A DNA stretch of 37,977 bases, taken from Kiritimatiellia bacterium (lineage in GTDB: Bacteria > Verrucomicrobiota > Kiritimatiellia > UBA8416 > JADHWI01). The stretch's first letter is position 1. Each line of letters begins with the position of its first letter. This document shows positions 23,966 to 32,879 of this stretch, in pieces. The position numbers and the translations under genes were made by a program. The stretch covers positions 1 to 37,977 of the forward strand of contig JASLPY010000053.1 of the NCBI GenBank assembly GCA_030744755.1. Reading direction: 5' to 3'. The notes under the pieces are model-generated. The model was given only the letters and a program-made list of their open reading frames with translations. It was not told the DNA's origin and did not search any database.

Positions 23966-26140
23966 ATGAGGGAACGACTCGCCATCTCAATCATTGCGAT
24001 AGCCGCAGCAAGCCTTGCCGCGGCCGGCCCGACCATATACCAGGGCATAAACGATGATTACGTGAAGTTTGAGTGCGGGTCGTATGATATGCTCAGCAAT
24101 CCCGGCACATCGAGCATAACTGACCAGGGCGATGGGACGCTGCTGACAGCCAACCATGGTGATTCGTCGAGCCTGGTGACCTACAAGATCAACTTCAGAA
24201 TTCCTGGTGACTACTACCTGTATTTTGAGTTGGAGGAGCCGGGTGCGACCAGCGATAGCGTATACGTGAATCATGTGACAGGATTCAATACGATTCCAGA
24301 CACCAGCGGAGACTGGAACAACCTGGACGGTACTCCTGGCACACCGGCGTGGAATGGCCTCTTTGCGATAGGTGGTGATGGGGTGCAGAAGGACCATTTC
24401 TACGGACTTTCCGGATCTCCTCCTTTTACGTGGACCGTTGCTTCAACAGGAACAGTCACTTTTTCTGTTAGGAACCGCGAGGCAGGTCTTGTCTGGCACA
24501 AGTTCGCGTTCACGGCATCGACCAACACTTCTGCCGCTGCACTGGACGCCATGTTTCTGAGTCCGTTCGCAGACATTCCTGCGCCACCCACCAACGTAGT
24601 GGCAACGGCCGTCGGTACAACCGTCGAATTGACATGGGATTCCGTGTCCAACGCGGTATCGTATGACGCTTTCCGTTCAATGACGGGGAGCAACGGAGTC
24701 TATACACAGATGACAAACATCACTGCGCCGGCATGGACGAATACGGCCCTGCCGACGGGCCAGACTTACTGGTACACGATTCAGACTGTCGATGGTGACG
24801 GATCTAATTCGCGTGATTCTGAGAAAGTGTGGGCAACCACGGCGGGAGAAGACCTGACACCACCGGCGGCACCGGCCAACTTCACGATTTCGGGTGAGGG
24901 ACAGGATTGGATCGCTATGAGTTGGGATGCCAATGTTGAGCCGGACCTGGACCACTACACGGTATACCGCTCAACTGACGGTATCGATTTCTCCTGGACG
25001 ACAAACGTGACGGCTACTAACTGGACGGATACGGGAATCCCTGCAGTAATGCATTACTACTACGTGACCGCAATCGACACAAACAGCAACGAATCATCAT
25101 CTTCAGACACGAACAGCGCGTTGCCCGATGTCGTGCCGCCGCCAGAGCCGGTTCTTTCGTCGGCGGGGGGCGAAAATCTAATCGACATGTCATGGACAAT
25201 GAGCAGTGAAGAGGACGTGGACCGCTATGTCGTGTATAGCTCACGTCTAGCAGACGGCGGGTTCGGTGTTATTGCGACAAATTCCGTTGGCGTAAAGACA
25301 TATGTGGACAGATGGCTGTCGGCGGACGGTACAGCGTATTACCATTATGTTGTGGCCTACGACCTTGCGGGTAACACCAGCACTTCCGCAACCGTCAATG
25401 CCCGGACAACGGGGGCGTTCTACGCGAATGGGTTCAAGGGTGCGGACGGCGCATTGCCTGAAGACTGGACCGGTTATGGGCCTGTTAGCCTAGTCGCGCA
25501 TGAACTCGATCTCGTAGATGACAGTGTGGCTTTCTACGACAATGTTTTGGCGACTACGAATAAGCAATGGCGGGACATTGAGGTTCGAACGAAGATCAGG
25601 CACTTCATCAAAGACAGATTCAAGAAAGGGCATTTCGCCGAGGTATTGTGCAGGGGCAGTGATATTACCGGTCAGGGGAGCGGTAACTACTACAGCGTGG
25701 AATGGAACATATACACGGGTGAAAACGGAGGATATCCGGGCAAGAACAACCAGGGCCACCGTTTCACTCTATATCGACGGGTGGGCGGGAGCCGAACACA
25801 TATCGCCGGCGGAACCGTGACAAATGCGCCAACCGACGGTTTTCGGGATGTTCCATACTATGTGAGTCTCAAGGCCGCCAGTGTTTCAGGCACCAATGTG
25901 CATATCACGGCGGCGGTCTATACCGATGAGAACTACGAGATATTGGCGGTTCTCAACGGTGGATTGACACTCGAAATCGACCATACTGATACGAATGCAC
26001 CTGCGGTTCTTCTGAAGGGAGGAACGGTTGGATACCGCCATGATAAGTCCTCGAACAGCACTGGTTTACCCAGTTTCGACAACCTCGAAGTCTGGTCTGC
26101 CGCCGAGCCGATTGCCCCTATGATTATCATCATTCGGTAG
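23966..26140 (+). CDS. Secreted Fn3-domain protein with lectin-like C-terminal domain
   Basis: I start at the ATG at 23966 (MRERLAISIIAIAAASLAAAGPT, 724 aa), where the signal peptide begins; the upstream open frame is not protein-like. Residues ~25-200 form a beta-rich domain of carbohydrate-binding type. Three fibronectin type III-like domains follow at ~205-295, ~300-390 and ~395-480 (PTNVVATAVGTTVELTWDSV; YTVYRSTDGIDFSW). The C-terminal ~230 residues resemble a concanavalin/LamG-like jelly roll (YYSVEWNIYTGENG; SFDNLEVW). No catalytic motif, membrane anchor or sorting signal is seen. It is probably an extracellular glycan- or surface-binding protein. Confidence 0.82.
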   Translation: MRERLAISIIAIAAASLAAAGPTIYQGINDDYVKFECGSYDMLSNPGTSSITDQGDGTLLTANHGDSSSLVTYKINFRIPGDYYLYFELEEPGATSDSVYVNHVTGFNTIPDTSGDWNNLDGTPGTPAWNGLFAIGGDGVQKDHFYGLSGSPPFTWTVASTGTVTFSVRNREAGLVWHKFAFTASTNTSAAALDAMFLSPFADIPAPPTNVVATAVGTTVELTWDSVSNAVSYDAFRSMTGSNGVYTQMTNITAPAWTNTALPTGQTYWYTIQTVDGDGSNSRDSEKVWATTAGEDLTPPAAPANFTISGEGQDWIAMSWDANVEPDLDHYTVYRSTDGIDFSWTTNVTATNWTDTGIPAVMHYYYVTAIDTNSNESSSSDTNSALPDVVPPPEPVLSSAGGENLIDMSWTMSSEEDVDRYVVYSSRLADGGFGVIATNSVGVKTYVDRWLSADGTAYYHYVVAYDLAGNTSTSATVNARTTGAFYANGFKGADGALPEDWTGYGPVSLVAHELDLVDDSVAFYDNVLATTNKQWRDIEVRTKIRHFIKDRFKKGHFAEVLCRGSDITGQGSGNYYSVEWNIYTGENGGYPGKNNQGHRFTLYRRVGGSRTHIAGGTVTNAPTDGFRDVPYYVSLKAASVSGTNVHITAAVYTDENYEILAVLNGGLTLEIDHTDTNAPAVLLKGGTVGYRHDKSSNSTGLPSFDNLEVWSAAEPIAPMIIIIR

Positions 26141-26157
26141 CGGCCCCGCCTATGAGG

Positions 26158-26409
26158 TCACAGTTTCATGCGCCATGTACCGCCGTCCACGGCACCCTTT
26201 GCCGTCACGTCCACACCGTTCAGCAGGACTGATGCACTGGCTGGACAGTCGGACCAGGTAAGCTCGCCCTCAAGCATGACCGCTTCGATATCGCAACTTG
26301 GTTTGTCGCCGCCCCTCAGCGCGATCCTCCCAAAGCCCAGCTTGCCGACCTCTACGTCACCGAGTGGGCTCGACAGGGTCAGAGGGCTGGTGTCAGTGCA
26401 TAGACGTAG
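26158..26409 (-). pseudogene. C-terminal fragment of an unknown protein
   Basis: An 83-codon minus-strand frame without a start reads SPLGDVEVGKLGFGRIALRG...EGELTWSDCPASASVLLNGV...GAVDGGTWRMKL and stops at 26158. It is strongly coding-like and beta-rich. A TGA closes it upstream at about 26410. The next frame upstream (26379-26567, from a GTG, ISAGFAGALYWLSAALLIADEY) overlaps the cytochrome gene end and could be the earlier part joined by a frameshift. The family is unknown. Confidence 0.45.
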
Positions 26410-26553
26410 TCATGCATTTCAGAGAGCATAACCTTGTCAGGCGGTTGCCATCGGGCCTTGTTCGCTGGCTCAGGGTACTCATCCGCGATGAGAAGTGCTG
26501 CAGACAGCCAGTACAATGCACCTGCAAAGCCGGCCGATATAACGTGGGAGGGA

Positions 26554-27015
26554 CTACTCGTGGCCACTTTCTTCTTTCGGCTTCTCGATCCTGTGCTTTC
26601 CGTGGCAATCCGTACAGACGGGAGGGACCTCGGGCGACAGCTTCCGTTCGATGAAGCGAGCCACGACGGCGGCTGACGGGACGTCGTGATGTTTGTGACA
26701 TTTCATGCACATGGGCACAATCTGGTTGCGTGCGAAAATCACGTCGGGCTTGGTCGCGCCTACATCTTCGTCATTGGCGTGCCCGGCGCTCAACCCGTGA
26801 CACTTGATGCAGGTCACTTTTGCCTTGAAATGGATCTTGCTGATCGGTTCGCGAACGAAGGTCATGTGACACACGTAGCATGCAGCGTTGACGCTGGTCG
26901 GGTCGATTCGATCTTCGCCTTCCCCGGGCTGTGGCCCCAGTACACAGCCAGCCTCGAGGAACACGCCCAGAGTAATCGCCACGCAGAAAAAGAGACGTAT
27001 CACACGTGCTCCCAT
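26554..27015 (-). CDS. Tetraheme cytochrome c lipoprotein
   Basis: I start at the ATG at 27015 (MGARVIRLFFCVAITLG, 153 aa), which gives a normal lipoprotein signal with the Cys in FLEAGC. An earlier ATG at 27027 is possible. Four CxxCH heme-binding motifs are present (CYVCH, CIKCH, CMKCH, CTDCH), with extra His residues (MCMKCHKHHD) for axial ligation. The protein is thus a periplasmic or outer-membrane electron carrier of the NapC/NrfH-like or doubled-heme type, role unknown. The gene start overlaps the end of the aldo/keto reductase gene by 16 nt, so the two are co-transcribed and may form one redox unit. Confidence 0.85.
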   Translation of the reverse strand: MGARVIRLFFCVAITLGVFLEAGCVLGPQPGEGEDRIDPTSVNAACYVCHMTFVREPISKIHFKAKVTCIKCHGLSAGHANDEDVGATKPDVIFARNQIVPMCMKCHKHHDVPSAAVVARFIERKLSPEVPPVCTDCHGKHRIEKPKEESGHE

Positions 27016-28055
27016 TTGTGCAGCCATTGGTAGCCCGGAGTCAGATTGGCGTAGTAGTTCCTGGTGCACTCGCGAATGGCCTGCTCGTCTTGGGGAGTCT
27101 TGGGCTTGTCCTTGTCGTAGGCTCCCTGGACGTTCATCTCGAGCTGCTCGGGGATATTCACGCCGGGGATAATGGCCGAGAGTCTTTTCTCCTGCAGCAT
27201 TTCTTTCACCAGTGATTTGGCCCGCTCATCCACACGGCCTTTGATCTGCTGCGGTTTTAGGCCGAAGGTTGTCCCGGCGCCGAACGGTTTGAGCCCTATC
27301 ACTCCCACGTTCTTCTCTTTTGCCAGCTTCAACAGGCTGTCACCACCGAATTCCTCGGTGAGGAAGAGGTACGGGAAGATGATGACAGAGAACTGAGGGT
27401 ATTCGTTGAGAACGCGTTGAAACACCTTGGGGTTGTGAGCCGAGATTCCCAGAAAGCGCACCTTGCCTTGCTTTTTGGCTTTCTCGAACACCTCGACAGT
27501 CAGATCGAGCGTCTTATGGCTGACCATCAGCATGCTGGATATTTTTTTCTGCCCCTTACCCCATGTGGCGCCCACTGGCCGCCACATATCGAGCATATCC
27601 GTGCGGTACGATTTCAGCCGGTCATCGATGGTCTTCATCATGCCGTCGGCCGTCAGGTTCTGCTCGTATTCGGTGGTGACTTTCTGCGGCCAGGAGGCAA
27701 AGCCAATGAACCACTTGTCACGTTTTGCGGCCGCCGATTCAGCCATGGCCGCGCCGTACAGGTCGCATTCGGTGTTGATATTGTTGTCAACGTAATTGAG
27801 GCCAAGTTCGACTGCCTTCTCGAGAACTGGAACACGGTCTTTCACAACACGCCCGCCGTGACCGCCGAGACTGATCTCGGAGATCATGAAGCCGGTTTTC
27901 CCCAGCGTACGATAGGTCATCTTGGGGTTGTGATTGAGAATCTTGGCGGCATCAACGGCACCATCTGCGGGCGCGACCGACGATAATGCGACTCCAGCGG
28001 CGGCGACCGATGTGACCTTGAGAAAATCGCGGCGAGTGTTCTGATGGTTCTGCAT
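27000..28055 (-). CDS. Tat-exported aldo/keto reductase-like protein with atypical active site
   Basis: This encodes 351 aa; AAGGA lies 7-8 nt before the ATG. The Tat motif TRRDFLKVTSVAAAGVAL leads into the AKR barrel start (MTYRTLGKTGFMISEISLGG). Asp and Tyr of the catalytic tetrad are recognisable (NYVDNNINTECDLYGAAM). The Lys strand reads WFIGFAS where families have ATK, and the His strand reads MLDMWRPVGAT where families have LxH, so two of the four residues appear replaced. The NADP-binding end (SLLKLAKEKNVGVIGLKPFGAG; IIPGVNIPEQLEMN) is normal. This fits the exported AKR group of PVC genomes. Coupling to a tetraheme lipoprotein suggests a redox role not dependent on ordinary carbonyl reduction; that part is inference. 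Confidence 0.88.
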   Translation of the reverse strand: MQNHQNTRRDFLKVTSVAAAGVALSSVAPADGAVDAAKILNHNPKMTYRTLGKTGFMISEISLGGHGGRVVKDRVPVLEKAVELGLNYVDNNINTECDLYGAAMAESAAAKRDKWFIGFASWPQKVTTEYEQNLTADGMMKTIDDRLKSYRTDMLDMWRPVGATWGKGQKKISSMLMVSHKTLDLTVEVFEKAKKQGKVRFLGISAHNPKVFQRVLNEYPQFSVIIFPYLFLTEEFGGDSLLKLAKEKNVGVIGLKPFGAGTTFGLKPQQIKGRVDERAKSLVKEMLQEKRLSAIIPGVNIPEQLEMNVQGAYDKDKPKTPQDEQAIRECTRNYYANLTPGYQWLHKWEHV

Positions 28056-28200
28056 GGCTCATCCTTCCATTTGCGCGGTAGACGGGAATTCCCATAGCGA
28101 TCGGGTTCCCAAGTATCAATAACCACGGGCGTATGATACCGCGGCGGGCCAAGAACATCAAGACGGCAACGGGACGTATCTCAAGGCCAACGAGCGGGTT

Positions 28201-30051
28201 CTATGCGCCAACGTTGTAGCAGAGCAGGATGTCGCCGTGGCGGAGATACAGCTTCTTGTTGAGGATTACCGGGTACGACCAGGCCGGTCCTTTGCCTACG
28301 GGTGGATCGAATGAACTCTTGACCTTGAAGGATTCCGGAGTGGCATCCACCAGGAGCACGCGGCCACGGTCGTAGCGGAAGATCACGTTACCGTCCGCAT
28401 ACAGAACGCATGCCGAACCACGCTGCGGGGCCTTGGCCTTCCAGGCAATCTTTCCTGTAGCCAGTTCAATGCAGACGGGCGCCCCCTTACTCGTCCCTGA
28501 ACCGCCATAGATATGATCGCCGGCCAAAATAACACCCCCATGATGATTCTCGAAATCAGAGGCGTTGAGAAAATACACTTCTTCGGCGCTGAACACTTCG
28601 CCTTCTTTATTCACCTTAATCAACGCACAGCCCGTATTGTAGCCTGTCGTGGCAAAAACATAGTTGCCTTGTACACGCGCCGATGGAATGTTCGCTATCT
28701 TGTTGGCGATACGATTGTAGCCCCAGAGGAATTTCCCCGTTGCCGCATCAACGCTGACAATCCCGCGGCCGGTCATTTGGATGTACTGACGAACGCCATG
28801 AATCTCTGCGGCTACCATGGACCCGTACCCGGCACCAGGCTTTCCGCCGTCCCCGATCTCCGGCTCGGCGGCTTTCCAGATTACTTCACCCGTGGTCTTG
28901 TTGAGCGCGACGATTGCGGCATCCTCGGCGCCGGGAGAGCAGAGCAGTTTGTCGCCATCAATCATCGGCGACTCACTGAACTGCCAGACAGACATGATCT
29001 TGCCGCCAAAGTCCCCTGCAAAGTTCTTCTTCCATTTGACCTGCCCCGCCGTTGTCTCCATGCAGACTATTTCACCGTCAGTCGAAACTGCGTAAACCAG
29101 GTCCCCATCCACGGCCGGCGTGCTGAATGAGCCTTCTTTGCCGGCGGGCCCGATGGCCGCGACCCAGAGTTCTTTGCCGTCAGCCTGATTCAGTGCCACG
29201 ACACACTGCCTGCCGCCCTTGTCCTTCGCGCCAAAGTCGCCTACTGTAAAGATCTTCCCGCCGGAAATGGCGAGAGACGAATAGCCCTCACCCAGTCCTT
29301 CTGTCTGCCAGATCAGTTTCGGGCCACCTTCCGGCCAGCTCTGCAGGAGCCCTGTCTCAGGGCAGTAACAATCCCTGTTGCCACCTTGAAACGACGGCCA
29401 GTCCGCGGAACTCCCGAGTCCTGCTCTGCCGACCTCGGGAAGAGCAACAGGCACCTCGGCGGCACCAGCCGCAAGTGCATCTTTATCAAAGGTGGCGGGA
29501 TCGATGCGCTTCAGCGCACCCATCGCAAGGCCACGCCATCCTATGGTTTCGTCGTTCGCGACTTTCTCAAGAACGGGTATGGCATCCTTTGCTTGCGCCC
29601 CCAGGGCACCGAGCGCCAGCACCGAACGGATACGCAGCGGAACAGACTCGCTGTTCGCGACTGCGTCAGCCAGTGGAGGGACGGATTGAGAGCCTATGGC
29701 CACAAGGGTTTCACTTGCTGACACACGAGCCCAGGGCGAATGGTCTAGAAGTAATGACACAAGTGTTGGTGCCGCGGACGCAGCCTTGACGTCCAGACGT
29801 CCCAATGCATCGGCCGCGGCCACTTTAACTTCAGCGGAGGGATCGCTGAGGGCTGCGGTCAATGCCTTGACCGTTTCTTCCATATTCTCGGGGCCGCCAC
29901 GAGCCTGGGCAACCCAGTACTCCAGGTCTTTCTCTTCTACAACGGCTGCGGGTTCACCAGTTTCGTCGGGCTTTGCCTGATCAACCGCGTCATTTCTTCC
30001 ACAAGACACACAAAAGAATGCAACCAACATACAACCAACGATTTGCTTCAT
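28201..30051 (-). CDS. Lipoprotein fusing HEAT repeats to a PQQ-type beta-propeller
   Basis: This encodes 616 aa; AGGA lies 8 nt before the ATG. The lipoprotein signal ends at FFCVSCGRN (Cys 17). Residues ~60-190 are HEAT repeats (EVKVAAADALGRLDVKAASA). Residues ~215-616 are PQQ-dehydrogenase-like propeller blades (DWPSFQGGNRDCYCPE; GGRQCVVALNQADGKELWVA; YSVEW-type blades through HGDILLCYNVGA). No catalytic PQQ or Ca ligands can be assigned, so it is more likely a scaffold like BamB than an enzyme. HEAT plus propeller in one lipoprotein is characteristic of Planctomycetes and Verrucomicrobia. It is 145 bp upstream (in transcription) of the AKR gene and may share its operon. Confidence 0.88.
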   Translation of the reverse strand: MKQIVGCMLVAFFCVSCGRNDAVDQAKPDETGEPAAVVEEKDLEYWVAQARGGPENMEETVKALTAALSDPSAEVKVAAADALGRLDVKAASAAPTLVSLLLDHSPWARVSASETLVAIGSQSVPPLADAVANSESVPLRIRSVLALGALGAQAKDAIPVLEKVANDETIGWRGLAMGALKRIDPATFDKDALAAGAAEVPVALPEVGRAGLGSSADWPSFQGGNRDCYCPETGLLQSWPEGGPKLIWQTEGLGEGYSSLAISGGKIFTVGDFGAKDKGGRQCVVALNQADGKELWVAAIGPAGKEGSFSTPAVDGDLVYAVSTDGEIVCMETTAGQVKWKKNFAGDFGGKIMSVWQFSESPMIDGDKLLCSPGAEDAAIVALNKTTGEVIWKAAEPEIGDGGKPGAGYGSMVAAEIHGVRQYIQMTGRGIVSVDAATGKFLWGYNRIANKIANIPSARVQGNYVFATTGYNTGCALIKVNKEGEVFSAEEVYFLNASDFENHHGGVILAGDHIYGGSGTSKGAPVCIELATGKIAWKAKAPQRGSACVLYADGNVIFRYDRGRVLLVDATPESFKVKSSFDPPVGKGPAWSYPVILNKKLYLRHGDILLCYNVGA

Positions 30052-30316
30052 TCACAGTTCCTCATTTTGAGTTATCCACCACATCTGTTGTCATGCAAAC
30101 GCGAAAACCAAAGCTGGAATGGCCGGCGAGGACAGAACCAACAGGACACAGACAAAGAATAATAGCTGCCTCAACAGAGAACCTCCTGCAAAAGGTTGAA
30201 ACGTCCACACCGCTAGTTTTAGCACCCGCACAGAACTCGGTCAAGAAGCGGGCCTTTTTGGCTCTCGACGAAAAGCCTCTGTAATGCTCATACTGCGGAT
30301 TGACAAAGGGGTGAAC
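30052..30316. promoter_or_regulatory. Divergent upstream region
   Basis: These 265 bp separate the minus-strand HEAT/propeller gene and the plus-strand gene at 30317. No coding frame or RNA is visible. Promoters for both genes must lie here; I can point to no clear -35/-10 pair. Confidence 0.4.
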
Positions 30317-31582
30317 ATGAAACTGCGTCTCGGCATCACCATTCTATTGTTCTTCGTCTTCACTTATGCAAAGGCGGACGATAAGACTGTACCGGATGAG
30401 GCAACGAAGGAATTGCTGAAGGGAACCCAGGACCAGCCCATCGATCAGGAGATGCTGGTCCAACGGAGGCCCGACATCTATCTCACGACCTTCATGAACG
30501 GGTATGCGAGCGACACGCTTCCGAAAGAAGCCGAACGCTTCGAGCAGTTACTCGTGACGATTAGGGATGAAGGCAATTTCAGTGCTATCCTCTGCCAGTA
30601 CAGCGAGGAACGTGAGGCGCTTTGCAAAAAGCATGGAATCCGGATGATCGTGGACCTGCTCTCCGTCCCGCACATTTATCGCAATCCGCTGGAATGTAAA
30701 AAGCTTCTCGGGAAACTCCAAGGCAACGCCACGGTTGCAGCCTTTCACCTGTGGTCAGACCGCGTTGGCGGCCAGGGAGCGGGCCGTACCCGTGATATCA
30801 ACAACTGTCATAGATGGGATCCAACGCATGCGACGCTTTGTGGGACGTACAGCGGCAGGGATTTCGAAAGCCTGGCGAAATCGGATTTCGTTAGCAATTA
30901 CAACTTCAGCTGGAAACGCGGTCCACACAAAAACTTCCGCGATCTACTCGGCGCGTGGAAGGTTGCCCGGACCCAGGACACCCGTCTGGGCCGCTACCTG
31001 ACGACGGACGCGGGTCTTCCAGGGAAGGGCAATCCAAATCGGTTGCTGTACATCCAGAACACTTCCATCGCGTTTGGATTGAGGGCCTGTCTATGGCACA
31101 TCGGCTCGCGCATCATGGATATGAAATCGTTGCAGTTCAACCAGTACGGCAAAGACGTCGCATGGGTGAACGCGTGGACGAGACCTCTCTGGGGTGAGAT
31201 CCCGAAGCTAGGACTTCCGGAGGCCATCTACTCAACACCGTGGACGATCGACTGGAACCACAGGGAGGTTGAGCGTGCTGAAGGCCAGATCGCTTATCCC
31301 CCATATCTGGACAAATATCCGTTTCCAAAAGATGCCAGGATCCAGCCTGTGACGGGCGAGTTCGTTATGGCGATGGGCAAATATGAAGCTAAAACGGACT
31401 ATGCGTACCTGGCGAATCACGATGCGTATGGCGAGCAGGAGGTCTTGCTCAAGTTGAGCAAAGCCGTGAATCCGGAAATCTTCAACAGGGAGACGAAAAA
31501 GTACGAGCGCCTTCCGGTGACCAACGGCACTATCGCCTTCAAACTGGAGCCTGGTGGCGGAGCACTGCTCCTGTTCAGGTAG
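30317..31582 (+). CDS. Exported protein of unknown function, possibly glycoside hydrolase-like
   Basis: I start at the ATG at 30317 (MKLRLGITILLFFVFTYAKA, 421 aa), which follows AAAGGGGTGAAC; the frame extends 11 codons further without support. After the signal peptide, the protein alternates strands and helices in a TIM-barrel-like rhythm (HGIRMIVDLLSVPHIYR; TVAAFHLWSDRVGGQG). It ends in a short beta-sandwich with LEPGGGALLLFR, an ending often seen in glycoside hydrolases. Candidate acidic residues (WSDRVGG, YLTTDAGLPG) cannot be assigned as catalytic. I do not recognise the family; the hydrolase suggestion is structural guesswork. Confidence 0.7.
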   Translation: MKLRLGITILLFFVFTYAKADDKTVPDEATKELLKGTQDQPIDQEMLVQRRPDIYLTTFMNGYASDTLPKEAERFEQLLVTIRDEGNFSAILCQYSEEREALCKKHGIRMIVDLLSVPHIYRNPLECKKLLGKLQGNATVAAFHLWSDRVGGQGAGRTRDINNCHRWDPTHATLCGTYSGRDFESLAKSDFVSNYNFSWKRGPHKNFRDLLGAWKVARTQDTRLGRYLTTDAGLPGKGNPNRLLYIQNTSIAFGLRACLWHIGSRIMDMKSLQFNQYGKDVAWVNAWTRPLWGEIPKLGLPEAIYSTPWTIDWNHREVERAEGQIAYPPYLDKYPFPKDARIQPVTGEFVMAMGKYEAKTDYAYLANHDAYGEQEVLLKLSKAVNPEIFNRETKKYERLPVTNGTIAFKLEPGGGALLLFR

Positions 31583-31678
31583 GGTACCAAGAAGTGCTTT
31601 TGGAAGATCCGCAGGAGCGGGACATGGCCGTCAACCGGCAGTCCTTGCAGCTTCTCGCAGTCTCGAATCGTTCATGAT

Positions 31679-32254
31679 TTAGCGTTGCCGTCTGTCGTCT
31701 GAATCTGAACGGGCCAATACAGCTTGTTCGTACCGGGCGAATGCCTCGTCAAGACATCTAACATGCCGGAATATCATAGGCATGTGGCCGTACTTAATAG
31801 AGAAAGCGCTTGGCGGATCGACGGAACGATCTCTGCGCTCCAAGAGATAAAGCGCAACAGCCAGTGACGTTCTGTCTGCGCCATGTCGGCAGTGAATTAA
31901 CAAGGGGCGCTCACATCTCTGAAACACCCCGACGAGCTCCGCCATCTTTTCCATCGTGGGGCGTTGGTCTCCCTTGAGAGGGATGTCAAAATGCATGACA
32001 CCCTCATCCTCACACAGCGTTTTCTCTTTTGCCCACCAGTTGGCATTCGTTTCGGTGCGCAGGTTTATAACCGTCGCCAGCCCGTCCTTATCGATGTAAC
32101 CGCGTAGTTCTTTACCACTCAACTGGGCCGACCGGTAAAGCTCGCCGTCAATTACGCAATGATAGTTGTCGTAGAGATGAATCCAGTACAACGAAACAAC
32201 CAACGGCATAACTATCAGCAAGGTAACGATAAGACTGCCTTTGCGGTGTTTCAT
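31679..32254 (-). CDS. Membrane-anchored dual-specificity/tyrosine phosphatase-like protein
   Basis: This encodes 191 aa. An N-terminal helix (GSLIVTLLIVMPLVVSLYWI) anchors the protein, with the rest probably outside the cytoplasm. The Cys-phosphatase signature H-C-x5-R-T is HCRHGADRT at residues 121-129 (nucleophile Cys122, phosphate-binding Arg128). The preceding LYRSAQLSGKEL and ATVINLRTE blocks match bacterial DSP/PTP-like enzymes, and DIPLKGDQ holds the candidate general-acid Asp. Substrates in bacteria include phosphotyrosine, phosphoinositides and inositol phosphates; which applies here is unknown. It lies 52 bp after the DUF2809-like gene, on the same strand, and could be co-transcribed with it. 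Confidence 0.88.
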   Translation of the reverse strand: MKHRKGSLIVTLLIVMPLVVSLYWIHLYDNYHCVIDGELYRSAQLSGKELRGYIDKDGLATVINLRTETNANWWAKEKTLCEDEGVMHFDIPLKGDQRPTMEKMAELVGVFQRCERPLLIHCRHGADRTSLAVALYLLERRDRSVDPPSAFSIKYGHMPMIFRHVRCLDEAFARYEQAVLARSDSDDRRQR

Positions 32255-32305
32255 GATTTCAGGGCTACAGACGGGCCTGTTCTTATAGACATGCCTGATA
32301 GCCCC

Positions 32306-32734
32306 CTAGCTGCGCTCGGTCTTTGGGTTCCGGGTTTCACTTTTAAGTCCTGTCATAGCGAGGAGCTCACCTGCCACGCCAATGATACAACCAAAGGTGT
32401 AGCACACGAAATCCGACCACTTGAACCCCGACCCCAGGGCGAGTGCGCCAATGCTGGTGTTCCTTATACGGTTCATCCACTCCGCCTGGTAGAGCTGGCT
32501 GATTTCCACCCCAAAAGCGATCAGGATGGCCACAGAGGCAACAATGGCCATTCTCGCGCGGGGCAAAACAAAGCCAAGGCACAGAAACACAGTGAGCGCC
32601 CAGAGGGTGTCGCCGGCATACGTGGCAAAAAGCACCGGCATATAGGTTGCCAGCGGCGAGCGGGATGCAAGCCCCACGATAATCACCGCGACAATGACAC
32701 CCGCGTACACCAACCGGTTGCGCCTGTTTATCAT
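32306..32734 (-). CDS. DUF2809-like small integral membrane protein
   Basis: I start at the ATG at 32734 (MINRRNRLVYAGVIVAVI, 142 aa), with a purine-rich GAGAAGAGCT before it; the upstream extension is not hydrophobic or conserved-looking. Four TM helices are visible (VYAGVIVAVIIVGLAS; GDTLWALTVFLCLGFVL; MAIVASVAILIAFGVEISQL; DFVCYTFGCIIGVAGELL). The block FGVEISQLYQAEWMNRIRNT...LGSGFKWSDF is typical of DUF2809, distantly VanZ-like proteins of unknown function. No partner is evident except the neighbouring phosphatase gene. Confidence 0.83.
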   Translation of the reverse strand: MINRRNRLVYAGVIVAVIIVGLASRSPLATYMPVLFATYAGDTLWALTVFLCLGFVLPRARMAIVASVAILIAFGVEISQLYQAEWMNRIRNTSIGALALGSGFKWSDFVCYTFGCIIGVAGELLAMTGLKSETRNPKTERS

Positions 32735-32879
32735 AGCTCTTCTCAACCCACCCAGGTGACCTCGTCTCAAAGTCCCCAGTATAGGGACAAGGAAACAGCC
32801 CGTGCAAGAAGTGGTGTGGGTATGAGTTCTCCGCTCAGAGATCACGAAGCCATGTTCTGAATGTCCTCCGCGTTGGCCC

